DNA of 64,000 bases from assembly GCA_040390025.1 (NCBI GenBank), contig JAZJZD010000009.1, positions 62,001 to 126,000 of the forward strand, given 5' to 3'. The stretch comes from JAVHYG01 sp040390025. GTDB lineage: Bacteria > Pseudomonadota > Gammaproteobacteria > Diplorickettsiales > Diplorickettsiaceae. Position 1 is the stretch's first letter. The number at the start of each line of letters is the position of its first letter. A program made the position numbers and the translations under genes. This document shows positions 1 through 8,264 of the stretch, piece by piece. The notes below the pieces were generated by a model that did not search any database, had not been told where the DNA came from, and saw only the letters and a list, made by a program, of their open reading frames with translations.

Positions 1-828
1 AGTTTAAAACAAATTCCAAAGATTAATCTGCGAGCCAAGGATGTTCGTTATAACGAGATGGACTTTGGTACGGTGCAATTACAATTGCGTCCAATATTAG
101 CGGGCGTTTCAATTAAAGAATTTCAGGCTGGTAATAGCAGTTACCATTTAATTGCCAGCGGCGCTTGGCATAGACAAGAGAAAAAATTAACTGAATTTAT
201 AGGCCAGCTAGATAGTCCTAACTTGAGTGGTTTTTTACAAAGTTGGGGACTACCAGCAAGTATTACTGCAGAGCAGGCACATATACGATTTAATTTGCAA
301 TGGTCCGGTGCACCTTATGACGTTAATCTTGCAAAACTACGTGGTAATTTTTCGTTTACCGCGACCAATGGCCAGATTGTTGATATTGGGTCTAGCGCAG
401 AAGCAAAACTTAGTTTTGGCCGATTACTCACTTTCTTAAGTTTACAAAGTCTAGGTCGACGTTTGCAGTTAGACTTTAGTGATTTAAAGGCAAAAGGATT
501 TGATTTTACAAGCTTACAGGGGCATTTTAGTTTGAGAGATGGCAATGCATTTACACGAGATGTTGAGATTGAAGGACCTGTAGCGGCCATTGCGATTACT
601 GGTCGAATTGGGTTACAGGCCAAAGATTACGATCTTACTATTAAAGTGGTTCCTCATTTTACATCCAGTTTACCGGTGATTGTTGGTTTAGCTGGGGGTC
701 CTATTGCAGGTGCTATCACGTGGGTGGCGAATGCGGTATTAGGTTCTACTGTGCAAAAAATTGCTGAAACCAGTTATCATATAACAGGATCGTGGGGTAA
801 GCCGGAAGTTGTAAAAACATCGACTTAG
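1..828 (+). CDS. yhdP: YhdP-family AsmA-like envelope protein, C-terminal part (5' end outside window)
   Basis: The reading frame is open from base 1, so only the last 275 or so residues are visible. They have the alternating hydrophobic/polar pattern of the AsmA-like beta-groove proteins. They end in the family's typical tail: a Gly/Pro-rich hydrophobic stretch (LPVIVGLAGGPIAGAI), then a short helix and a closing ITGSWGKPEV strand. In enterobacteria YhdP is an inner-membrane-anchored, periplasm-spanning protein involved in phospholipid transport to the outer membrane. Its gene sits directly upstream of tldD in E. coli, and tldD lies 1.1 kb downstream here, with one unknown gene in between. 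The assignment rests on the tail and on synteny. Confidence 0.8.
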   Translation, partial: SLKQIPKINLRAKDVRYNEMDFGTVQLQLRPILAGVSIKEFQAGNSSYHLIASGAWHRQEKKLTEFIGQLDSPNLSGFLQSWGLPASITAEQAHIRFNLQWSGAPYDVNLAKLRGNFSFTATNGQIVDIGSSAEAKLSFGRLLTFLSLQSLGRRLQLDFSDLKAKGFDFTSLQGHFSLRDGNAFTRDVEIEGPVAAIAITGRIGLQAKDYDLTIKVVPHFTSSLPVIVGLAGGPIAGAITWVANAVLGSTVQKIAETSYHITGSWGKPEVVKTST

Positions 829-876
829 AAGTTAGGTACTTATAAAAAATGTTTACGAAATATCTTTGCTATTATA

Positions 877-926
877 TACCGCTCGTATCTGAAGCTGCGA
901 ATCTTTCAAATTCACGGCGAGCGGTA
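877..926. repeat. Inverted repeat taccgctcg...cgagcggta, copy 1
   Basis: Perfect 9-bp arms (taccgctcg at 877-885, cgagcggta at 918-926) enclose about 32 nt. The same arms recur as a pair at 23353-23398 and as single arms at 21595, 26328 and 44812-44835, always between genes. There is no T-run, so this is not an obvious terminator. Confidence 0.6.
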
Positions 927-942
927 CCCGATTACATGACAG

Positions 943-961
943 GCGAAAGCTAAGCTTTCGC
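943..961. repeat. Perfect short hairpin gcgaaagc-taa-gctttcgc
   Basis: An 8-bp perfect stem with a 3-nt loop lies 33 bases before the start of the unknown gene at 995. It would form in that gene's 5' leader. No poly-T follows, so a terminator role is not supported. Confidence 0.55.
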
Positions 962-994
962 ACCCTAATTAAAAAATAATATAAGGAGGGAAGT

Positions 995-1753
995 ATGCCC
1001 AGATTAACTAACCGGTGTTTTTTCTATAGTAATTCAGTTAGAAATCGTAAATCTTCTGTTAATCCTCTTCTCTCTAAAATTTGTAGGTTAGATAAATTAT
1101 CGTGTGAAGGAATAAATTATCTAATTCCATTTTTAGAAGGAATTTCACCTTCTGAATTTGAATCGATTGTTGGAACGCTTTTAAAAAAATGTTTTTACAT
1201 TAATCGTTCTTTTTCTGATGCAGTCGATTTCTTGTCAATTTGGTTAGTGAAATCTCCTGAGACGCTTTTGCCGAAATTAAAAAAAAGTGAATTAAAAGAA
1301 TTTTTTTGTAAAACGGAATATGATAAAGATGGTGATGACTGGCCACTCAGTAAATTACTACATGCATTTCTACCTTTCCTTAATAAAAAAAAGTTAACAC
1401 CAGATAAAGTAATGAGTTATTTATTCAATAATTTTTGTTTTTTAGATACGCCGGATATTTTTATTCGGATGATAATTGGCTATGATCAACTTGAGCAGCG
1501 GTTGGCGCAAATTCATGAGCTATTTCACGAAGCGCTTTTAAAGAAAATGGCTTACATATATCGTAAAGGAATCAATCTAGGATATCGCAGTAACGCTTTG
1601 GTAAGGTTTTACAGCCCAAGAAGCTTATCATTACAAGAGCAGACTCAAGATCGCATCACTGCTGGGGTATTTTTAAATAATTGTAAGCAAGATGACAAAT
1701 CCGAACTAAAGTCTTTAGCTTCTTCTCACCCACATAAATTAAAAATTACCTAA
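995..1753 (+). CDS. Uncharacterised 252-residue protein between yhdP and tldD
   Basis: I do not recognise this protein. The start is well supported: a strong ribosome binding site (aaggaggg, 983-990) lies four bases before the ATG. The sequence has no signal peptide or membrane segment. It is Lys- and Leu-rich and looks mostly helical, with a Ser/Lys-rich, likely unstructured tail from about residue 205. It separates yhdP from tldD, which are adjacent in E. coli, and is preceded by two inverted repeats, so it may be a lineage-specific insertion. A secreted effector is conceivable in a host-associated member of Legionellales, but I saw no recognisable secretion signal. No function is proposed. 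Confidence 0.7.
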   Translation: MPRLTNRCFFYSNSVRNRKSSVNPLLSKICRLDKLSCEGINYLIPFLEGISPSEFESIVGTLLKKCFYINRSFSDAVDFLSIWLVKSPETLLPKLKKSELKEFFCKTEYDKDGDDWPLSKLLHAFLPFLNKKKLTPDKVMSYLFNNFCFLDTPDIFIRMIIGYDQLEQRLAQIHELFHEALLKKMAYIYRKGINLGYRSNALVRFYSPRSLSLQEQTQDRITAGVFLNNCKQDDKSELKSLASSHPHKLKIT

Positions 1754-1888
1754 TCGTTAGACCGCTTTTAGGATGGTTAAAATAAAAAATTTTATACGAG
1801 AGTCTAAGCTATAAAAATAGAACAGTATATGGTTATAGCAGCTCAATAACTTTTTTAGTGTTACTCTAATGCGTATTAACAAAATTGC

Positions 1889-1913
1889 ATCCTATCCTTA
1901 GCTACGATAGGAT
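1889..1913 (+). promoter_or_regulatory. Hairpin covering the tldD ribosome binding site
   Basis: Perfect 8-bp arms atcctatc (1889-1896) and gataggat (1906-1913) enclose 9 nt. The 3' arm contains the only Shine-Dalgarno-like agga (1909-1912) in front of the tldD ATG at 1921. If it folds in the mRNA it would hide the ribosome binding site, suggesting translational control. Function is inferred from pairing alone. Confidence 0.4.
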
Positions 1914-1920
1914 TATAATT

Positions 1921-3369
1921 ATGATAAAAAACAATCTTACACTTGCTCGCGAAGCCCTATTAGACCCTGCGGGTCTGACGGAAAACCAATTACAAAGGGT
2001 TCTTAATGAGTTATTGAGCCCTGCGGTAGATATGGCTGATCTTTACTTTCAAGCGACTCACTCTGAGAGTTGGTTATTAGAAGATGGCATTATTAAAGAC
2101 GGTAGCTTTAATATTGAGCGTGGCGTAGGTGTGCGCGCCATTAGTGGTGAGAAAACAGGGTTTGCTTATTCGGATGACATAGTATTACCTGCACTTGAAT
2201 CAGCCGCTAAAATGGCCTCGAGCATTGCCAAAAGTGGCCATCTGGGACGGATTAATGCATGGCAAAAAAAATCGCTTTTAACGCCCTTATATCGACCTAT
2301 TGATCCTCTTTTATCATTAAATGAAGCCGATAAATTAAAGTTATTGCGTGAAGTAGATGCAGCCGCACGTGCCGCCGATAAGCGTATCCAACAAGTAAAT
2401 GTAAGCTTAATGGGGGTGCAAGAAACCATTTTGGTGTTGAATAGCGATGGGTCTATGTCGGCTGATATTCGCCCTTTAATTCGTTTAAACGTCAGCGTTA
2501 TTGCCGAAGAAAAAGGGCATAGGGAACAAGGTTTCGCCGGTGGTGGAGGGCGTACTGACTACCATTACTTTATACAAGATAACGTAGCCGTTAACTTGGC
2601 CAAAGAAGCGGTGCGACAAGCCATTTTAAATTTAGATGCCGTACCTGCGCCGGCGGGTATGATGCCTGTGATCTTGGGTCCAGGCTGGCCAGGCGTATTG
2701 TTGCATGAAGCTGTGGGTCATGGCCTAGAAGGTGACTTTAATCGGAAAGGTAGTTCTGCTTTTACGGGACGTATTGGAGAGCGTGTGGCATCCCCAGGTT
2801 GTACGGTAGTTGATGACGGTACTTTACCCAATCGGCGTGGGTCACTTACTATTGATGACGAAGGGACACCTAGCCAACGAACCGTATTGATTGAAAAGGG
2901 TATTCTAAAAGGCTATATGCAAGATAAGCTTAATGCACGTTTAATGGGTACACAATCAACAGGCAATGGGCGCCGTGAATCTTATGCCCACTTACCGATG
3001 CCGCGAATGACTAATACTTATATGTTGCCTGGTCCTTATGCGCCGGAAGAAATTATTGCTTCTGTGGATAAGGGACTTTATGCCGTTAATTTTTCCGGTG
3101 GGCAGGTTGATATTACCTCGGGTAAGTTTGTATTTTCCGCCTGTGAAGCCTATTTAATTGAGAATGGTCAAATAACCCGACCCGTTAAAGGAGCTACTTT
3201 AATTGGAAATGGTCCAGAAGTGTTAAACCAGGTTTCCATGATAGGCAATGATCTTAAACTCGATAGTGGAATCGGGAGTTGTGGGAAAGAGGGGCAAAGT
3301 GTTCCGGTAGGCGTAGGGCAGCCTACTTTAAAGATAGATACATTGACAGTAGGTGGCACAGCTATTTAG
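1921..3369 (+). CDS. tldD: Metalloprotease TldD
   Basis: TldD forms the TldD/TldE zinc protease, which degrades unfolded peptides and matures some microcins in the cytoplasm. The protein is 482 residues long, as expected. It has the family's N-terminal block (ESWLLEDGIIKDGSF, then GVGVRAISGEKTGFAY), the metal motif HEAVGH at residues 262-267, and Cys454 in GSCGKEG near the C terminus. The start at 1921 is chosen because family N termini begin close to it and an agga lies about eight bases upstream; a TTG 12 codons earlier is open but lacks support. The partner tldE/pmbA is not in the window. Confidence 0.93.
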   Translation: MIKNNLTLAREALLDPAGLTENQLQRVLNELLSPAVDMADLYFQATHSESWLLEDGIIKDGSFNIERGVGVRAISGEKTGFAYSDDIVLPALESAAKMASSIAKSGHLGRINAWQKKSLLTPLYRPIDPLLSLNEADKLKLLREVDAAARAADKRIQQVNVSLMGVQETILVLNSDGSMSADIRPLIRLNVSVIAEEKGHREQGFAGGGGRTDYHYFIQDNVAVNLAKEAVRQAILNLDAVPAPAGMMPVILGPGWPGVLLHEAVGHGLEGDFNRKGSSAFTGRIGERVASPGCTVVDDGTLPNRRGSLTIDDEGTPSQRTVLIEKGILKGYMQDKLNARLMGTQSTGNGRRESYAHLPMPRMTNTYMLPGPYAPEEIIASVDKGLYAVNFSGGQVDITSGKFVFSACEAYLIENGQITRPVKGATLIGNGPEVLNQVSMIGNDLKLDSGIGSCGKEGQSVPVGVGQPTLKIDTLTVGGTAI

Positions 3370-3404
3370 AAGGTACCTCTTAGATTGAGCCCTAAAGCAT
3401 CCTT

Positions 3405-3500
3405 GATGTCGTCAACGGCGTTAAAAATAAATCGAAAATGCTCATTGACTCCGCGTCAACTCCGCTTTTCTCATTATTTTTTTCTTGTTGGCAACGCTAA
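3405..3500. repeat. Long imperfect palindrome between tldD and msbA
   Basis: The centre is a clear hairpin, ttgac (3445-3449)-tccgc-gtcaa (3455-3459). Flanking A/T-rich arms (ttaaaaataaatcgaaaatg on the left, cttttctcattatttttttc on the right) pair imperfectly outward for about 40 bases. It resembles intergenic REP-like palindromes and may help end tldD transcripts. The rest of the 240-base gap shows nothing else clear. Confidence 0.4.
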
Positions 3501-3609
3501 TCATTACTTTATGAGTCTCAATCGGCCAAAAAATTTACGTTAATAATTATTTCTACCCTTGGCGTGTACAAGTAGTACTATAACGATGACTCAACTAATC
3601 TTATAATTT

Positions 3610-5346
3610 ATGACGACAGAATCTACATCCCACCTCTATACCTATCGCCGTTTATTAGCTTACGTGCAGCGCAATTGGGGTTGGTTTTTGTTAGGTATAT
3701 TAGGGACTGTTTTTTTAGCGGCTACCGATGCGGGACTTATTTGGTTTTTAAAACCTTTACTCAATAAAGGCTTTGTCGATAAGGATATGCATTTTATCCG
3801 TTATTTACCTTTAATTTTAGTCATTGCTTTCGTTGTGCGGGGCCTTTCCAACTTTTCTTCCGGGTATTGCTTAGCGCGTGTTGCTAGAAGTACGGTGATG
3901 GAGATCCGACAAGAAGTTTTGGATAAGTTGTTACGCTTACCCGCTACTTTTTATGATAGTACAACTTCCGGCCAATTGTTATCCATGATAATTTATAATG
4001 TCGAACAAATAGCAAATGCAAGTACTAATTCATTAATTACCCTTGTACAAGAAAGTGCTTTTATTATTGGTTTAGTTGTCATTATGTTAATGGCAAGTTG
4101 GCAGTTGAGTTTACTTTTTTTTATTGCTGTTCCTACTATGGTTTGGATTGCACGCTATTCCAGCCGACGTATGCGTGGTTTAAATAAAGCCGTCCAAGAC
4201 TCCATGAGTGAACTAACACAAGTGGCCGAGGAAGTAATAGATGGTTATAAAGTTATTCGCACCTTTGGTGGAGAAAAATATGAAACTCAAAAATTTGCGG
4301 CCTTACTAGGAAGAAATCGTTTTCGCGAATTAAAAGTAGTAGTAACTAATTCTTTGGCAAGTACAGCTGTTCAATTAATTGCCGGAGGAATTGTTGTGAT
4401 TACAATTTATCTTGCGACAGCTCATTTAACGCATATTACTGCCGGTGGTTTTGCCTCTATGGTCAGTGCTATGTTGTTTTTATTAAAACCCATGCGCAAT
4501 TTAGCGGCAGTTAATAGTATTATTCAACGTGGACTTGCTGCAGCAAATAGTATTTTCGGTTTATTAGATGAGAAGTCAGAACGTGATGATGGAGTGCATA
4601 CTTTAGCTGCTGTAAAAGGTGCGTTAGAATATAGAGATGTTAGTTTTGCCTACGTTCCAAATCAAGTTGTTCTGCAAGGAATTAATTTCCAAGTTAATCC
4701 AGGTGAAACAGTTGCCTTAGTAGGACGTTCTGGAAGTGGAAAATCTACTTTAGTTAATCTATTACCTCGTTTTTACGATAATTACACGGGTAAAATCCTT
4801 ATTGATGGTATTGATATTCGTGAATTAAAACTACATGATCTGCGTAGTCAATTTGCATTAGTTTCACAGCACGTTACGCTATTTAATGATACCATCGCGC
4901 ATAATATTGCTTATGGTCAATTAAGTAACGTAAGCGAGTCTATGATTGTTCGTGCGGCAAAAGCAGCGCACGCGATGGAGTTTATTCAACAATTACCAGA
5001 TGGACTTAACACTTTGATCGGTGAAAATGGTGTGTTACTATCAGGTGGTCAACGGCAACGGATTGCAATTGCACGCGCTTTACTAAAAAATGCACCTTTT
5101 TTAATTTTAGACGAAGCAACTTCCGCCTTAGATACCGAAGCAGAGCGACACATACAAGCTGCATTAGAGGAACTTATGCATAATCGCACGACTTTAGTTA
5201 TTGCTCACCGACTTTCTACTGTAGAAAAAGCCAGTAAAATTTTAGTCTTAGATGCAGGTTGTATTGTGGAAACAGGAACACATCAAGAATTACTCCAAAA
5301 AAATGGTTATTATGCCAAGCTGTATAGTATGCAGTTTGCTATTTAA
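3610..5346 (+). CDS. msbA: MsbA-type lipid A export ABC transporter
   Basis: A half-size ABC exporter of 578 residues. MsbA homodimers flip lipid A-core from the inner to the outer leaflet of the inner membrane. About six membrane helices fill residues 1-320. The ATPase domain carries Walker A (GRSGSGKST, 372-380), signature LSGGQ (477-481), Walker B (LILDEA, from 498) and the H-loop (IAHRLST). The N-terminal region matches MsbA rather than a drug exporter: it has a GLIWFLKPLLNKGF-like first helix and the segment RLPATFYDSTTSGQLLS. The gene stands alone after a 240-base gap and heads a run of polysaccharide genes, which fits its role in LPS export. Confidence 0.9.
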   Translation: MTTESTSHLYTYRRLLAYVQRNWGWFLLGILGTVFLAATDAGLIWFLKPLLNKGFVDKDMHFIRYLPLILVIAFVVRGLSNFSSGYCLARVARSTVMEIRQEVLDKLLRLPATFYDSTTSGQLLSMIIYNVEQIANASTNSLITLVQESAFIIGLVVIMLMASWQLSLLFFIAVPTMVWIARYSSRRMRGLNKAVQDSMSELTQVAEEVIDGYKVIRTFGGEKYETQKFAALLGRNRFRELKVVVTNSLASTAVQLIAGGIVVITIYLATAHLTHITAGGFASMVSAMLFLLKPMRNLAAVNSIIQRGLAAANSIFGLLDEKSERDDGVHTLAAVKGALEYRDVSFAYVPNQVVLQGINFQVNPGETVALVGRSGSGKSTLVNLLPRFYDNYTGKILIDGIDIRELKLHDLRSQFALVSQHVTLFNDTIAHNIAYGQLSNVSESMIVRAAKAAHAMEFIQQLPDGLNTLIGENGVLLSGGQRQRIAIARALLKNAPFLILDEATSALDTEAERHIQAALEELMHNRTTLVIAHRLSTVEKASKILVLDAGCIVETGTHQELLQKNGYYAKLYSMQFAI

Positions 5347-5408
5347 CGATTAATGTTTTATTAATCACTTCGCTAAATAGTTTTCATTGAATATAAGGAA
5401 ATAATTCA

Positions 5409-6284
5409 ATGTTAGACAAAAAAGATTGTAAGATTTGTAATAGTTCTGCTTATTTTGTGGGTTCTCGTAGAGGAAACTATAAAAAAGATACAACGTTTCA
5501 CTATTATTCCTGTCCAAATTGTTATTTTTCTTTTGTCGGTAATCCTTGGCTGGAATTTGATAAAATCTATTCTCATGCTTATTATCATGGAAAAGGAGCC
5601 GATCCTTTAGTTGATTATTTCTTTGAACTAAACCATTCAGAATCTACAATTAGGAAATATGAGTGGCAAGGTTTAGCTAAGGTGATAAATCGTTTTGTAC
5701 CGAGTAAACATGCGCAATATTTAGACTATGGTTGTGGCAGCGGTGGTTTAGTTAGGTACTTATCTAATAATTTTTGTTATCAATGTTTTGGATTTGAAGA
5801 AGGAGGTATAACTTCAAATCTTAGCGATATTCGTCTATTAAGCAAAGTAGATTTAGAAGCGCAAAAAAATACTTTTGACATAATTACCGCTATTGAAGTG
5901 ATTGAACATAGCGTAGACCCTTTATCTTTTTTGAAAGAAATTCGATCTTTATTAAAACCTAAAGGAGTTTTCTTTTTTACAACGGGGAATGCTAGGCCTT
6001 GGAGAGAAAAGATACTAAATTGGTCTTATGCTTCTATTCCAGAAGTTCATATTAGTTTTTTTGAGCCTAGTACATTAGCGTTAGCATTGGAGAAAAGTGG
6101 TTTTAAGACAGAATTTCAAGGATTTATACCAGGATTTTCCGATGTTATTAAATTTAAAGTATTAAAAAATTTACGCTATCGCTCAAAATCAAAATTATTT
6201 GACGTTCTTCCTTGGTCTTTAATTTCTAGATTAATTGATAAGAAATTTAAACTCAGTCATCATCCAATTGGGATTGCTATTTAG
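5409..6284 (+). CDS. Class I SAM-dependent methyltransferase with N-terminal zinc ribbon
   Basis: A 291-residue protein opening with two CxxC pairs (Cys7/Cys10 and Cys35/Cys38), a zinc-ribbon start common in polysaccharide-cluster methyltransferases. The SAM-binding motif I is LDYGCGSGGLVRYL (near 105-118), followed by the post-motif region ITAIEVIEHSVDPLSFLKEI. It is the first gene of the rightward run that continues to wecA and is preceded by an aaggaaa ribosome binding site. The substrate is unknown; a sugar or lipid-linked sugar is likely from context. Confidence 0.8.
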   Translation: MLDKKDCKICNSSAYFVGSRRGNYKKDTTFHYYSCPNCYFSFVGNPWLEFDKIYSHAYYHGKGADPLVDYFFELNHSESTIRKYEWQGLAKVINRFVPSKHAQYLDYGCGSGGLVRYLSNNFCYQCFGFEEGGITSNLSDIRLLSKVDLEAQKNTFDIITAIEVIEHSVDPLSFLKEIRSLLKPKGVFFFTTGNARPWREKILNWSYASIPEVHISFFEPSTLALALEKSGFKTEFQGFIPGFSDVIKFKVLKNLRYRSKSKLFDVLPWSLISRLIDKKFKLSHHPIGIAI

Positions 6285-6295
6285 GAAAAAATGAG

Positions 6296-7273
6296 TTGCC
6301 ACTACAATTATCAGTGATAGTACCTGTTTATAACGAAGAAAATAATATTATTCCTTTTTTACAGCGTATTGAGTTTGTTTTAAAGAATAAAGGACTGAGT
6401 TATGAAATTATTTTTTGTCTAGACCCTCCATCTGATAATAGTGAGCAAGTGATTCGGAAACAAATTGAGCGTAATCCTAATATTAAATTATTACTGTTTT
6501 CTAGAAAATTTGGGCAACCAGCGGCCACTATGGCTGGTATTTTACATTGTAGAGGTGCAACTTGTGTTGTTATAGATGTGGATCTTCAGGATCCTCCTGA
6601 AGTAATTGAAACTTTATATAATAAACTGCAAGAAGGATATGACGTTGTTTATGCGACCCGACGTTCTCGTAGAGGGGAAACAAAAATTAAAAAATTGATC
6701 AGCTATATTGGCTATAAGTTGATTAACAAGCTAAGTGAAGTAGAAATACCTGCTAACACGGGTGACTTTCGCATTATGACGCGCCGCGTTATTGAAGAAT
6801 TAAGATGTTTAAACGAAGCACATGGATTTTTACGAGGATTAGTTGCTTATATTGGTTTTCGCCAGACTTTTATTATTTATGAGAGAGAATCTCGTTTTTC
6901 TGGAAGAGGAAATTATAATCGATTCACAGGTTCAATTAAAATAGGCTTAAATGGTTTAATTAGTTTTAGTGGTCGTCCTTTACAGTGGATGTCTTTTATC
7001 GGAGCTTTTATGGCTGTATTGAGTTTTTTGCTAGGCGCATGGTATGTATTTCAAAAGTTATTTCATGTTGACTTGACTCCGGGTTTATCAACGACAATAT
7101 TAGTTATAACTTTTTTTTCTGGTATTCAATTGCTATCTTTAGGTTTAATGGGTGAATATATCAGTCGTATCTATGACCAAGTAAAAAATCGTCCACTTTA
7201 TATTATTGATAAAATTATAGAAAATAATAAGGTTATAAATTGTGAACGCTTGCTAGAAAAAACTAATAGTTAG
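6296..7273 (+). CDS. DPM1/GtrB-type GT2 polyprenyl-phosphate glycosyltransferase
   Basis: The N-terminal GT2 domain (SVIVPVYNEENNI at the start, then DVDLQDPPEVI, the nucleotide/metal site) is followed by two membrane helices at about residues 235-255 and 265-290. This is the layout of enzymes that move a sugar from a nucleotide donor to undecaprenyl phosphate at the cytoplasmic face. Such lipid-linked sugars usually feed periplasmic GT-C transferases, and a GT-C-like membrane protein lies at 14559-16388. The start is a TTG; the ATG five bases upstream is out of frame and soon stops. Confidence 0.83.
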   Translation: MPLQLSVIVPVYNEENNIIPFLQRIEFVLKNKGLSYEIIFCLDPPSDNSEQVIRKQIERNPNIKLLLFSRKFGQPAATMAGILHCRGATCVVIDVDLQDPPEVIETLYNKLQEGYDVVYATRRSRRGETKIKKLISYIGYKLINKLSEVEIPANTGDFRIMTRRVIEELRCLNEAHGFLRGLVAYIGFRQTFIIYERESRFSGRGNYNRFTGSIKIGLNGLISFSGRPLQWMSFIGAFMAVLSFLLGAWYVFQKLFHVDLTPGLSTTILVITFFSGIQLLSLGLMGEYISRIYDQVKNRPLYIIDKIIENNKVINCERLLEKTNS

Positions 7274-7304
7274 TTAAAAGAATTATTTTTTAAAGGATTT
7301 CTTT

Positions 7305-8264
7305 GTGCGTTATTTTGTAACGGGATGTGCAGGGTTTATTGCTAGTCACTTAGTCGATAGGTTATTAGAGTTAGGCCATGAAGTTATTGGTTACGATAAT
7401 TTTTCTACAGGTTTTTTAGAGTTTTTAGAACAAGCAAAAAAAAATCCAAGCTTTACGCTAATTAAAGGGGATTTGTTAGATAGAGAAAGTTTAATAAAAA
7501 ATTTACAACCTAATTGTCAGGCAGTATTTCATTTTGCGGCTAATGCCGATATAAAGTTAGGGACTAAACATCCAGATAAAGATTTAAAACAGAATACGTT
7601 GGCAACGTTTAATATTTTAGAAGCGATGCGTCAAAAAAAAATAAAACGTATCATTTTTGCCTCTACAGGTTCTGTTTATGGCGAAGCTAAGCAGATTCCC
7701 ACGCCTGAAACCGCTATTTTTCCTATTCAAACTTCTCTTTATGCGGCTTCAAAATTAGCGGCGGAGGCTTTAATTCAGGCTTATGCGGAGGCATTTAATA
7801 TACAAGCCACTATTTTTCGCTTTGTATCCATTTTAGGCGAACGGTATAGTCATGGTCATGTATTTGATTTTTATAAACAGTTATTAAAGGATCCTAAAAA
7901 ATTGCAGGTTTTAGGCGATGGTAAGCAGTGTAAATCTTATTTATATGTGCAAGATTGTATCGACGGAATTTTACTTGCTTTAGAAAAAGCGAATGAAAAA
8001 ATTAATATCTTTAATTTAGGAACGGATAATACCTGTCAAGTCAATGATTCAATCCAATGTATTGCTGAGACCTTGGGGTTATCACCTGCTTTGCACTATT
8101 CCGGGGGGCGGCGAGGTTGGATTGGTGACAATCCTTTTATTTACTTAGATATTAGTAAAATTTCTGAATTAGGTTGGGAGCCGAAATTAAATATTCTAGA
8201 GAGTGTGGTTAGGACCGTGAATTATTTAAAACAAAACCCTTGGATTGTAGGAATTAGAGTATGA
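7305..8264 (+). CDS. NAD-dependent nucleotide-sugar epimerase/dehydratase (extended SDR)
   Basis: A 319-residue extended short-chain dehydrogenase. It has an N-terminal Rossmann motif (TGCAGFIASHL), the catalytic YxxSK-type site (LYAASK, near 146-151) and a typical closing GWEPKL segment. It resembles UDP-glucose 4-epimerase-like enzymes; the exact sugar cannot be read from the sequence. It starts with GTG behind an aaagga ribosome binding site and overlaps the next gene by four bases (ATGA), so the two are translationally coupled. Confidence 0.8.
   Translation: MRYFVTGCAGFIASHLVDRLLELGHEVIGYDNFSTGFLEFLEQAKKNPSFTLIKGDLLDRESLIKNLQPNCQAVFHFAANADIKLGTKHPDKDLKQNTLATFNILEAMRQKKIKRIIFASTGSVYGEAKQIPTPETAIFPIQTSLYAASKLAAEALIQAYAEAFNIQATIFRFVSILGERYSHGHVFDFYKQLLKDPKKLQVLGDGKQCKSYLYVQDCIDGILLALEKANEKINIFNLGTDNTCQVNDSIQCIAETLGLSPALHYSGGRRGWIGDNPFIYLDISKISELGWEPKLNILESVVRTVNYLKQNPWIVGIRV

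Noticed and set aside
315..623. Antisense open frame of 102 codons within yhdP
   Set aside because: A shadow of the conserved plus-strand coding sequence, without a start signal or recognisable protein features.
943..961. Terminator for yhdP
   Set aside because: The hairpin is perfect but no T-run follows on either strand, so it is listed as a repeat only.
1885..1920. TTG start adding 12 residues to TldD
   Set aside because: The extra residues do not look like the family N terminus, and the ATG at 1921 has a ribosome binding site at a suitable distance.
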